DNA from: Paenibacillus sp. SZ31 | GTDB taxonomy: Bacteria; Bacillota; Bacilli; Paenibacillales; Paenibacillaceae | Direction: 5' to 3' | DNA: 64,000 nt | NCBI RefSeq assembly: GCF_012912005.1 | Contig: NZ_JABBEA010000003.1 | Coordinates: 186,001-250,000 of the forward strand | Part shown: one piece after another, positions 46,501 through 53,727 of the stretch | Layout: the number at the start of each line of letters is the position of its first letter | Numbering within the stretch: the stretch's first letter is position 1 | Made by a program: the position numbers and the translations under genes | The notes under the pieces: generated by a model | Told to the model about the DNA's origin: nothing | Seen by the model: the letters and a program-made list of their open reading frames with translations, nothing else | Databases searched by the model: none

Positions 46501-46930
46501 CCGCACCTGGATCAGCAAGACCTACATCCTGTCCATATACTACGTCTACGTTATGTTGTTGTCCTGTGAGCTTCACATCCCAGAACCATACACCTTGCGG
46601 TGTAGCCGTAAATACAACCTGGTAGCCAATGCCTTGTTCTTTGCCTTCCAGCTGGACTGTGCCCTCCCAGATCAACTGGTTGCTGGACTGTGCTTTGCTT
46701 GTAACTACCTTGCTATTCGAACGTACACCGAGCAGGGGGAACGAGCTGATGTTCTCTCCCTCGTGCACACGCAGGTACAGGTTATTCAGAGATCCATCAA
46801 TCTGGTTGCTGAGCAACTGGTTCAACATCGTTGTACCGGATGTAGCCTGGTACAGGTCTCCGCTGTTCAAAAAGGTAAAGGATAACTCCCCGGCACTCAA
46901 CCGGATCGGTTCATTAATCATCGTTGTCAT
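43538..46930 (-). CDS. GH94 phosphorylase, probably 1,2-beta-oligoglucan phosphorylase
   Basis: A 1130-aa cytoplasmic enzyme. The C-terminal half is a GH94 (alpha/alpha)6 barrel: EQYGGAAWGTRDVCQGP, the DDGNWPQWFMFDKY stretch, and the general-acid region YGDGDWDDTLQP with the catalytic Asp near residue 775. The N-terminal half is beta-rich. Length and overall pattern fit the 1,2-beta-oligoglucan phosphorylases of Listeria and clostridia, which use phosphate to shorten sophoro-oligosaccharides and yield glucose 1-phosphate. Cellobiose-type enzymes are much shorter. ATG 46930 lies 8 nt after AAGGAG. A LacI operator lies in its promoter. Confidence 0.82.
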   Translation of the reverse strand: MTTMINEPIRLSAGELSFTFLNSGDLYQATSGTTMLNQLLSNQIDGSLNNLYLRVHEGENISSFPLLGVRSNSKVVTSKAQSSNQLIWEGTVQLEGKEQGIGYQVVFTATPQGVWFWDVKLTGQQHNVDVVYGQDVGLADPGAVRSNEAYLSQYIDHTVFEDEAKGYVVCSRQNQPQGGAFPYMQQGSLTKAVGYSTDGFQFFGLSYKETNQPESLNRPTLANETYQYEFAYTALQSELLNLNGEAQVVFYGLAKPNHAEGISALEFGDEVTAAWNEVQALTVENGDTLEQVKLSSFLGEPLVTLDLTQDEIHDLFPDRHQEEHSGEELLSFFTGSYEHIVLKAKELLVERPHGHILMSGGNVQLGAQVITTTSYMYGIFNSQLVIGNTNFNKMISNARNALNVPKTAGQRIYVEMDGQYRLLTMPSLFEIGFNYVRWIYKTASDTIIVTNYTGAHTTEVSMNVRSTSGTAYRYLVTNQITMNVNEYEYPLHMTQDGDTLIFKADPQAISAGTYPDLQYRMSVDGAAVNVGDETLLASGIRSGSASLVTLSLEASAEWTLKVQGVLEGQADSGVVAGSSLTFEEEVQAYREFFASVMNGFRLSRGEGQSAEDLFKVNALAWWYTHNMLVHYSVPHGLEQYGGAAWGTRDVCQGPVEYFMATQKYEQVRDIIKMVYTHQYEDDGNWPQWFMFDKYFAIQQEESHGDIIVWPLKVLADYLTATRDYAILDEKVPYTVKHSFGFTEETATVLDHAKKEIEYIRSHFLHDTFLSSYGDGDWDDTLQPANAQLKQYMVSSWTVALTYQSVNVLSQALKFKDADFAQELDVLAQGIREDFNRYMLGTDVIPGFVYMEEADQAKLMLHPTDTETGIQYRLLPMTRSMIGELLNAEQAESHYALIREQFLCPDGVRLMNRPAQYAGGVSTHFKRAEQASNFGREIGLQYVHAHIRYVEAMAKLGKTDQVWNGLAMINPVGIGEVVPNAEIRQANSYFSSSDGKFNTRYEAQEHFDQLRKGTVQVKGGWRIYSSGPGIYMNQLISNALGIRQEGGDLVIDPVLPAELNGMQFEFEYAGEPVTFIYHLNEGAVSRVAVNGKDIRTERTANRYRQGGVCISLDEFRQARSATERTVVDIYM

Positions 46931-46958
46931 AAGGTTCACTCCTTGATTTAGTATAGAA

Positions 46959-46972
46959 TCGAAACGTTTCGA
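46959..46972. promoter_or_regulatory. LacI-family operator 1 (GH94 promoter)
   Basis: TCGAAACGTTTCGA is a perfect palindrome with the CG centre of LacI/GalR sites, 28 bp before the GH94 start. It extends by one matched base on each side. A TATACT -10 box on the minus strand lies directly downstream of it. Confidence 0.75.
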
Positions 46973-47091
46973 TAAACTTGAAAAAGAATAGGGGCCTCTT
47001 CAAACCGGCTTTTTACAGCCCGTCCGGACGATAACCCCATCATTAAACTTTTACTTCAGCATGCAGGCAATTCTTCGCTTCCAGACCCGGT

Positions 47092-48081
47092 CTACACCGA
47101 ACGTACAGAGCTGCGCTCGATCATATTAATCGTTAACGTATACGATGGATCTACCACTTCGCCATTAAGCATCTGGAATAACAAATGTCCCGCGAGCGAC
47201 CCGGCTTCATGCTTCGGCTGGCGTATCGTTGTCAGCGGTGGACGCACATATTCGGACAACTGAATATCGTCAAAACCGATCACGGAAATGTCATTCGGCA
47301 CCGATACATCGCGTTCTTCCAGCGCCTTCAGGCCGCCAATCGCCATCTCATCGTTACCGTAAAATACCGCTGAGGGAAGCTCGCCCTGCATGATCATCAT
47401 TTTGGTTGCACTGTATCCGCCATCACGTACAAAGTTACCGTTCAAACGCCATTTGGACTTTTCTTCAAGTCCCGCTTCCCGCATCGCCCGCAGATACCCT
47501 TGGTAACGCAGCGCATTGTCATACGAGTTGGAAGGACCGCTGATATATGCAATCTTCTGATGTCCTGCCTGAATCAGGTGGCGGGTTGCAAGGTAACCGC
47601 CCTGCTCTCCATCCACCAGCACGTTGACCAGATGGTCACTCGACAGCTGACGATCCATCACAATGATCGGAAAACGAGGACCGGCAGATTCCACCAGAAT
47701 ATCATCATGAATGTTATGCGCCAGGATGATGGCTCCATCTACTCTTTTTTCACGCAAAAATCGTACTGCCGTTGAGTCCCGTCCACCCATGGAACTGCAC
47801 GCAATCAGATCATATCCGTTCGCAAGTGCTACATCCTGTACACTACGGATCAACTCCGAGTAGTACGGACCTGACAGATCTGTCAGAATTAAAGCGATCG
47901 TGTTCGTCCGGCTCCGTTTCAGGTCCATGGCAAAGCCGTTCTTACGGTAATTCAGTTCTCGTGCTGCCTCAAGCACTTTAGCCTTGGTCTTAGCACTAAC
48001 CTTGCTATCCCCGCTCAGCGCATAGGAAGCAGTCGAGAGTGCTACACCTGCGAGCTTTGCCACATCCTTGATCGTTGCCAT
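47092..48081 (-). CDS. LacI-family transcriptional regulator
   Basis: A 329-aa repressor. The N-terminal helix-turn-helix and hinge (TIKDVAKLAGVALSTASYALSGDSKVS) precede a periplasmic-binding-protein-like sugar domain (ILTDLSGPYYSELIRSVQ, VFYGNDEMAIGGLKAL, VIGFDDIQLSEYVRPPLTTI). It lies 161 bp upstream of the GH94 gene on the same strand. Three copies of one palindrome are near: one at the GH94 promoter and two far upstream of lacI. It most likely represses the phosphorylase gene until a beta-1,2-glucan fragment is present (inference). Repeat copy E starts 27 bp before its ATG. Confidence 0.9.
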   Translation of the reverse strand: MATIKDVAKLAGVALSTASYALSGDSKVSAKTKAKVLEAARELNYRKNGFAMDLKRSRTNTIALILTDLSGPYYSELIRSVQDVALANGYDLIACSSMGGRDSTAVRFLREKRVDGAIILAHNIHDDILVESAGPRFPIIVMDRQLSSDHLVNVLVDGEQGGYLATRHLIQAGHQKIAYISGPSNSYDNALRYQGYLRAMREAGLEEKSKWRLNGNFVRDGGYSATKMMIMQGELPSAVFYGNDEMAIGGLKALEERDVSVPNDISVIGFDDIQLSEYVRPPLTTIRQPKHEAGSLAGHLLFQMLNGEVVDPSYTLTINMIERSSVRSV

Positions 48082-48107
48082 TCCACGTTCGCTCCTTCTA
48101 AACTATA

Positions 48108-48297
48108 TATAAGTTCAACTAAAGAATATTTACACTTACCACTCCGATGACAGAATAACCTTCCGATCGCTGTTATCCCCAGATTTTTTTAATTCCCTTC
48201 TTCAAAGGGAAAATCCGGGGATAAAGGCGAACGCTTCGCTTCTTCACGTTATTTCTGTCCTCTCCGTTCTCGCGTAAAAAGTTTAGTTGAACCTATA
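48108..48297 (+). repeat. Palindromic dispersed repeat, copy E (short form)
   Basis: The core runs 48130-48277 (148 bp), from TTACAC to GCGTAA. Flanking TATAAGTTCAACTAAA (48108-48123) and TTTAGTTGAACCTATA (48282-48297) pair at 15 of 16 positions. The tip pairs TTCCCTT with AAGGGAA. It sits in the upstream region of the lacI gene. Confidence 0.88.
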
Positions 48298-48408
48298 AAG
48301 AACAAATTCTAAGTTATCTACATTTTATACGGTACATGGTTAGAACAACCACTAAATCCTAAACAATCGTTCATTAGTCATTTTACACATCAATGGAATA
48401 ACCATCAA

Positions 48409-48422
48409 TCGAAACGTTTCGA
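48409..48422. promoter_or_regulatory. LacI-family operator 2
   Basis: TCGAAACGTTTCGA, identical to operator 1, lies 328 bp upstream of the lacI start and beyond repeat copy E. Confidence 0.65.
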
Positions 48423-48582
48423 GGCATTCTCAAAAAAAATCCTTGTTTCCATCCTTATGGTACCAGGGTTGAATGCATCCCGTCCCAGTCCATACATAAT
48501 TGATGGTTATGACGCGTCTTTCAATCTGGAGCTCTATAAACAGTTCGTGCCTAACACAATGAAACTGGCAGTAAACGCCAGA

Positions 48583-48596
48583 TTGAAACGTTTCGA
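48583..48596. promoter_or_regulatory. LacI-family operator 3
   Basis: TTGAAACGTTTCGA differs from operators 1 and 2 at one base and lies 174 bp from operator 2. It is 208 bp before the AraC fusion gene. Confidence 0.6.
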
Positions 48597-48803
48597 CATT
48601 TTCATTATAGTCGGTGTTGATAGCGATTTCAACCACTTTATCTATTTTTCACAGAAAAAGTTGATTTGTTCAATCTGTCCATCCACGTCACTTCGTTTAT
48701 AGTATATACTGCATAATAGTCGAGATTCGAGAATTACGCCAGTACACCAGGGGCATGAGACGAATAATGCCCCTGCTGACTTATGTAAGGAGACAGTTAT
48801 CTA

Positions 48804-50441
48804 ATGAATATATCCAAGCCCATTTATCATAAAAAATCGCTGTCCCGCCCCGTTTCCTTGCAGAAGATTCAGTCCATCCCTGATGCCCTGTTCAAGCTGC
48901 GCCATCTAGTGCAACTTCACGACCGTGAGGCGTTCTCTCGTACAGATGAGATGTGGAGCACACTTCATGTACTATACGTCATCACTGCTGGCCAGGCCAG
49001 GCTGATTAGTGCAGAGGGTAAACTGACATTAAATGCAGGCTCCGCAGTGGTTCGGCAAGCTGGAAGCCTGCTTCAGCACGAGAACAAGCGCGGCTCCCTG
49101 TCGCCAATACAGGGCATTGCTATTGCTTTTGATTCCACTGAAAATGAACAGCTGTTCTGGCCGTTCGGGATACCAGCTCCCATTGCGAGTCGTACTCTCA
49201 CCGATAGGGCAGTAGAGCTGGTTCAAGCAAGTTCGAAGGGACATGATTCCAGCCCCTTCAGGCCACATATGCTTTTCTATGAGTTACTGGATATTTTGCG
49301 GGATCATGTGGCTCACTCTGCGCATGAGGATCACTCTTGGCTCGATGCCGTGCTTAGACATATCCATCAGATGTATACCCATCCGTTGACCCGCGAACAA
49401 TTGGCACGGGATGCGAATGTGAGTCCCGAGCATTTCTCACGAGAGTTCAAGAAACATACAGGTCTTACGTTTGTTGAATATGTGACTCGTCTCAGAATCA
49501 GGATGGCTCAGGAACATCTGTTGTTCGCGAACCCTACGCTACAGGAAATTGCACAACTGACAGGCTACAGAGACACCTTTTATCTGAGCCGCAAATTCAA
49601 ACAGATAGTTGGATCAGCACCAACACACTACCGGAAAATGCCCAAGAAGATTGTATCTTTGACTTACAATCATACGGCCTCACTTCTGGCACTGGGCCAC
49701 ACTCCCCACATGGGTGCCGTCGCCAGTTGGATGGAAGAAAAACTGGGGGAACATGGTCATGAACCATTTGAGCAACATTCCGAATATGAGCTGGTTAAAC
49801 ATACGGATCTGATTGCAAACGCTGATCCCGATGTCATTGTCGGATATGCACCGCATCCCGCTTCCGATGAACTACGTCTGATCGCACCAACCATTCTGAT
49901 GCCTTTTGAGGAACTCGATTGGCAAGAGCAGCTTCTTCATTTGGGCCGAATCACAGGGCTTGAGTCCAATGCACAGACGTTGTTAGATCAATATCATCAA
50001 CTTGAGCAAGAGGCCAATCATACATTGGATCAATGGATGGAAGGGTCTCGAGGGTCTGCCGTTTGCATGTTTATGATTGGAGAGGACGGCGCTTATATCT
50101 ATGGTCATGGCTGGGGCAGAGCTTCTCATGTGCTGTATCAATCACTCGGTTTCACTCCACCGTCACGGATGGAGCAGGATGGACAGTTACTTACGGGGTA
50201 CGTTCATGTTCCGTTATCCGAGATTCACTTGTATGCCGCAGATCACATGTTTGTCGCCTTCCCTGAGGAACCTACCGAACGAGAAATGCTGGATAACCTG
50301 CTGAATCAGGAATCCTGGGGTACCCTCTCCGCCGTTCGTGAAGGACGCGTATACGAGATTGATGCCGACATGTTCTATGGATTTGACCCCTTGTCCGTTA
50401 TGGAGCAGTTGCAGCATATCATGCGTCACCTCACATCATAA
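48804..50441 (+). CDS. AraC-type regulator fused to a siderophore-binding domain (Btr-like)
   Basis: A 545-aa one-component regulator. It has an N-terminal sensor part (residues 1 to about 180), two AraC helix-turn-helix motifs at about 190-280 (LTREQLARDANVSPEHFSREFKKHTG and LQEIAQLTGYRDTFYLSRKFKQIVG), then a FeuA/TroA-like binding-protein domain from about 288 to the end. This is the architecture of Btr (YbbB) in Bacillus subtilis, which senses ferri-bacillibactin in the cytoplasm and activates feuABC. The next gene encodes a binding protein of that type, which supports the same role. There is no signal peptide, so the binding domain is cytoplasmic. Confidence 0.88.
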   Translation: MNISKPIYHKKSLSRPVSLQKIQSIPDALFKLRHLVQLHDREAFSRTDEMWSTLHVLYVITAGQARLISAEGKLTLNAGSAVVRQAGSLLQHENKRGSLSPIQGIAIAFDSTENEQLFWPFGIPAPIASRTLTDRAVELVQASSKGHDSSPFRPHMLFYELLDILRDHVAHSAHEDHSWLDAVLRHIHQMYTHPLTREQLARDANVSPEHFSREFKKHTGLTFVEYVTRLRIRMAQEHLLFANPTLQEIAQLTGYRDTFYLSRKFKQIVGSAPTHYRKMPKKIVSLTYNHTASLLALGHTPHMGAVASWMEEKLGEHGHEPFEQHSEYELVKHTDLIANADPDVIVGYAPHPASDELRLIAPTILMPFEELDWQEQLLHLGRITGLESNAQTLLDQYHQLEQEANHTLDQWMEGSRGSAVCMFMIGEDGAYIYGHGWGRASHVLYQSLGFTPPSRMEQDGQLLTGYVHVPLSEIHLYAADHMFVAFPEEPTEREMLDNLLNQESWGTLSAVREGRVYEIDADMFYGFDPLSVMEQLQHIMRHLTS

Positions 50442-50506
50442 TTGTCCATGCAGTAGTGATCATAGTTGTCCATGTACAAATACCACATCTTCCTCTATGT
50501 TATTAA

Positions 50507-50528
50507 TGAGAATAATAATCATTATTGA
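50507..50528 (+). promoter_or_regulatory. Fur box of the siderophore-binding protein gene
   Basis: TGAGAATAATAATCA matches the 7-1-7 Fur consensus TGATAATNATTATCA at 13 of 15 positions, and an overlapping second 7-1-7 element follows at 50513-50527. It lies 25 bp before the start codon, so iron repression is expected. Confidence 0.75.
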
Positions 50529-50551
50529 TTATACACAGGGGGAACAATAAT

Positions 50552-51580
50552 ATGTTTGCTGCAAAAAAACGCTTTTCTGGCTTGCTGCTTATGCTCGCCA
50601 TCATTATGATTCTGGCTGCTTGTAGCAGCGGAACAGGCTCGACTGCCACTGAACAGACATCGGCAGCGGGAACCGAAACGACGACAGCCTCTTCCGAGAC
50701 GAACACAGACACGTCGTCCGGTTCAGACAATTCGAATGCTACACGGATCTACAAGTCATTAAGCGGGGATGTTGAAATTCCGGCTGAACCGAAACGGATC
50801 GTTACGGATATGTACGTAAGTGATCTGCTTGCACTGGGTGTGAAACCCGTTGGTGCTGTTCAATATTATTTGGAAAACCCGTTCTATGCAGATCAGGTGG
50901 AGGGCATCGAAAGTATCGGTGATCGGGCGGCAGTATCCATGGAGAAGGTCATTGCCATGAACCCGGATCTGATCATTACTTACTCCGATCAGGCCAGCGA
51001 AATTGAGAGTTATCAAAAAATCGCCCCAACCGTAGTGATTCCTTATGGTACATTCACCAATGTATATGACGAAATCCGGGGATTCGGGGAGCTGATGAAC
51101 AAATCCGAAGAGGCCGAAGCTTGGCTGAAAACATACGATGAACGGATTGAAGCCGCTCGTGCTAAGGTGGACACAGTCATCAAACCGGAGGAAACCTTCT
51201 CCATCCTTGAAGTATCCGACAAGAGTTATTATGGATATGGAGACAACTTTGGTCGAGGAGGACAGGCGGTCTACCGCGCTTTGGGACTTGCTCCACTCGA
51301 AATCACCAAAAAAGAACTGATGGGTGATACCCAATGGAAAGAGATTTCGCGTGAAGTCGTTGGTGATTATGCAGGGGATCATATCTTCTTGACTGTAGGG
51401 GAGAACACTAAAAATTACCAAGGTGATTCCATCTGGCAATCCCTGCCGGCTGTAAAAAACAATCAGGTGTACGAATTGCTGGAAGACCGTTACTGGTACT
51501 TCGACCCGATTGCGATTCAAGGTCAGGCTGAAGAATTCGCCGATATGATCGTAGAACGTGCCGAGCAAAACCGTAAATAA
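50552..51580 (+). CDS. Iron-siderophore ABC transporter substrate-binding lipoprotein (FeuA-like)
   Basis: A 342-aa lipoprotein with signal peptide and lipobox LAAC (Cys24), then a Ser/Thr-rich linker of about 40 residues. The TroA-like helical-backbone binding fold follows: KRIVTDMYVSDLLALGVKPVGA, MNPDLIITYSDQ, YRALGLAPLE. The frame opens at 50525, but GGGGGA precedes ATG 50552. A Fur box and a Btr-like activator gene lie directly upstream. No permease or ATPase gene for the importer follows, so those must be elsewhere. The likely ligand is a ferric catecholate siderophore such as bacillibactin (inference). Confidence 0.9.
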   Translation: MFAAKKRFSGLLLMLAIIMILAACSSGTGSTATEQTSAAGTETTTASSETNTDTSSGSDNSNATRIYKSLSGDVEIPAEPKRIVTDMYVSDLLALGVKPVGAVQYYLENPFYADQVEGIESIGDRAAVSMEKVIAMNPDLIITYSDQASEIESYQKIAPTVVIPYGTFTNVYDEIRGFGELMNKSEEAEAWLKTYDERIEAARAKVDTVIKPEETFSILEVSDKSYYGYGDNFGRGGQAVYRALGLAPLEITKKELMGDTQWKEISREVVGDYAGDHIFLTVGENTKNYQGDSIWQSLPAVKNNQVYELLEDRYWYFDPIAIQGQAEEFADMIVERAEQNRK

Positions 51581-51664
51581 CATAAGCATGAATACAGGTG
51601 TCCGGACAGGCTAATAAGCCTGCTCGGGCATTTGTGTCATATTGAGAATGAGGAGGACTTACAT

Positions 51665-53377
51665 ATGCTTCGCCGTTTCATGTCTTATTATCGTCCTTAC
51701 AAAAGGCTCTTTATATTGGACTTTTCCTGTGCCATCGCCGCCGCGCTACTGGAACTGGCCTTTCCACTTGCTGTTAACCGGGTGGTCGATCAACTGCTTC
51801 CGGCTGGCAATTGGTCCATGATCTTAGCGGCGTGTGTCGGATTGCTCGGCATCTACCTGCTCAGTTCCTTTTTCCATTATGCCGTCACCTATTGGGGCCA
51901 CAAGCTCGGCATTAACATCGAATCCGATATGCGGCGTGAACTGTTCCAGCGTGTACAGAAGCAGTCCTTCCGCTTCTTCGATAACAATAAGACCGGGCAT
52001 CTGGTCTCCCGCATGACCAACGATCTGATGGATATTGGTGAGATCGCGCATCACGGACCCGAGGACCTGTTCATTGCCCTCATGACACTCGCCGGAGCTT
52101 TCGGTATCATGCTGGGGATCAACTGGCAGCTCGCTGTGATGACGTTCATCATTGTACCGTTGATGATCTACCTGTCGCTGTATTTCAGTCGCAAAATGTC
52201 CAAGGCGTTCAAGCGCATGTTTGCGGATATCGCCGATTATAACGCACGGGTAGAAAATAATGTGAGCGGCATCCGTGTGGTACAAGCTTTTGCCAATGAA
52301 AAGCATGAAGTAGGACGTTTCGTTGAGAACAACGAACGTTTCAGACTCACCAAACTAATCACCTACCGCATCATGGCCTGGAACTCTTCACTCAGTTTTA
52401 TTCTAATGAAATTTGTATCACTGTTTGTGCTGGTGTGTGGAACCTGGTTTGTTATTCAAGGAAGTATGACTTACGGAGAATTCATCGCTTTTGTGATGCT
52501 ATCCAATGTATTCCTTGGACCGATCGAGAAGATTAACTCTGTCATCGAGACGTATCCCAAAGGCATCGCCGGATTCAGACGTTACCTGGAGTTGCTTGAG
52601 GCTGTACCGGATGTAGAAGATACACCACAGGCAAAACCGATTCCGGATGTGAAAGGCGATATTGCCTTCCATAACGTTACCTTTTCTTATGGAGAACACA
52701 AACCTACGCTGTCTCAGGTCAATCTGGATATCCAGGCAGGCCAGACGGTTGCTCTGGTTGGACCTTCGGGCGGGGGTAAAACGACGTTATGCAGTCTGAT
52801 CCCACGTTTCTACGATGTCGATGCAGGACATATCTCCATCGATGGCATTCCGGTGAAGGACATGACGCTGGAATCATTGCGCTCCCATATCGGGATTGTG
52901 CAGCAGGATATTTTCCTGTTTGACGGAACGATTCGTGAAAATATTGCATACGGCAAACTGAATGCTTCCGATGAGGAAATCTGGCAAGCCATTCGCCGGG
53001 CCCAATTGGAAGAGCTGGTACAATCCCAGCCAGATGGACTGGACACCATGATCGGTGAACGTGGCGTGAAATTGTCCGGCGGACAGAAGCAACGTTTATC
53101 CATCGCGAGAATGATCCTGAAAAACCCACCAATTCTCATTCTGGATGAAGCTACCTCAGCACTCGATACCGAGACAGAAGCTGCCATTCAACTGGCCTTG
53201 TCCGAGCTGGCTCAGGGCCGTACGACATTGGTGATTGCCCATCGACTGGCGACCATCAGACACGCGGATCGCATCGTGGTCGTGGAGAACGGCACCGTCG
53301 CTGAACAAGGAAGCCATGAAGAACTGCTCGCGCGTAAAGGCTCGTACAGCCGACTGCATCAAGCCCAGTTTGGTTAA
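51665..53377 (+). CDS. ABC exporter, fused permease and ATPase
   Basis: A 570-aa half-transporter that would act as a dimer. The N-terminal part has six membrane helices (to about residue 315). The ATPase has Walker A GPSGGGKTT, Q-loop IGIVQQDIFLFDGTIRENIAYG, signature LSGGQKQRLSIARMIL, Walker B ILILDEATSALD and the switch His in VIAHRLATIRHADRI. It is of the MsbA/LmrA type. GAGGAGG precedes ATG 51665. It follows the binding-protein gene by 84 bp with no terminator between, so siderophore export or processing is possible, but a drug exporter is equally consistent. Confidence 0.88.
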   Translation: MLRRFMSYYRPYKRLFILDFSCAIAAALLELAFPLAVNRVVDQLLPAGNWSMILAACVGLLGIYLLSSFFHYAVTYWGHKLGINIESDMRRELFQRVQKQSFRFFDNNKTGHLVSRMTNDLMDIGEIAHHGPEDLFIALMTLAGAFGIMLGINWQLAVMTFIIVPLMIYLSLYFSRKMSKAFKRMFADIADYNARVENNVSGIRVVQAFANEKHEVGRFVENNERFRLTKLITYRIMAWNSSLSFILMKFVSLFVLVCGTWFVIQGSMTYGEFIAFVMLSNVFLGPIEKINSVIETYPKGIAGFRRYLELLEAVPDVEDTPQAKPIPDVKGDIAFHNVTFSYGEHKPTLSQVNLDIQAGQTVALVGPSGGGKTTLCSLIPRFYDVDAGHISIDGIPVKDMTLESLRSHIGIVQQDIFLFDGTIRENIAYGKLNASDEEIWQAIRRAQLEELVQSQPDGLDTMIGERGVKLSGGQKQRLSIARMILKNPPILILDEATSALDTETEAAIQLALSELAQGRTTLVIAHRLATIRHADRIVVVENGTVAEQGSHEELLARKGSYSRLHQAQFG

Positions 53378-53439
53378 AGGCAAGGCTTAAAAGTGAAACC
53401 AAGTAGTTGGTAGAATTAAACACATGGTCACAACAACAG

Positions 53440-53479
53440 AACAACCTTCCCTCTGTCCTAGAGTGAAGGTTGTTTTATA
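53440..53479 (+). terminator. Terminator after the ABC exporter gene
   Basis: ACAACCTTC pairs with GAAGGTTGT and is followed by TTTATATTT, 62 bp after the stop codon. Confidence 0.75.
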
Positions 53480-53489
53480 TTTACTATTC

Positions 53490-53727
53490 GTTATATAAAT
53501 TGAACTACATATTTACACGAGAACGCAGAGGACAGAAATAACCTGAAGAAGGGGAGCTAAAAGCTTTCTGAAAGAAAGCTGCATCGGAAGCATATGCGTT
53601 CGCCTTTATCCCCGGATTTTACCCTTTGAAAAAGGAAATCCAAAAATTCTGGGGATAACAGCGATCAGAAGGTTGTTCTGTCATCGAAGTGGCAAGTGTA
53701 AATGGCGTTTAGTTCAATTTATATAAC
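53490..53727 (-). repeat. Palindromic dispersed repeat, copy F (long form, perfect terminal repeats)
   Basis: The core runs 53513-53702 (190 bp) in inverted orientation relative to copies A-E. It is flanked by perfect 17-bp terminal inverted repeats GTTATATAAATTGAACT (53490-53506) and AGTTCAATTTATATAAC (53711-53727). The right end reaches the first base of the stop codon of the following minus-strand gene. The extra AAGCTTTCTGAAAGAAAGCT hairpin of the long class is present. Confidence 0.9.

Larger units (their letters stand above)
48298..48803. other. Non-coding region between repeat E and the AraC fusion gene
   Basis: About 500 bp with no convincing gene. It holds LacI operators 2 and 3, a -10-like TATAAA on the minus strand near 48325 that could serve lacI, and a small CTGGC/GCCAG hairpin at 48565-48581. 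Short frames on both strands have no ribosome binding site or recognisable family. Confidence 0.6.

Noticed and set aside
48430..48702. Two short overlapping frames on opposite strands in the lacI-AraC gap
   Set aside because: No ribosome binding site, no family resemblance, and they run through LacI operator 3. Treated as non-coding.
50759..51589. Open frame of 276 codons on the minus strand
   Set aside because: Antisense to the FeuA-like gene, which has a signal peptide, Fur box and ribosome binding site.
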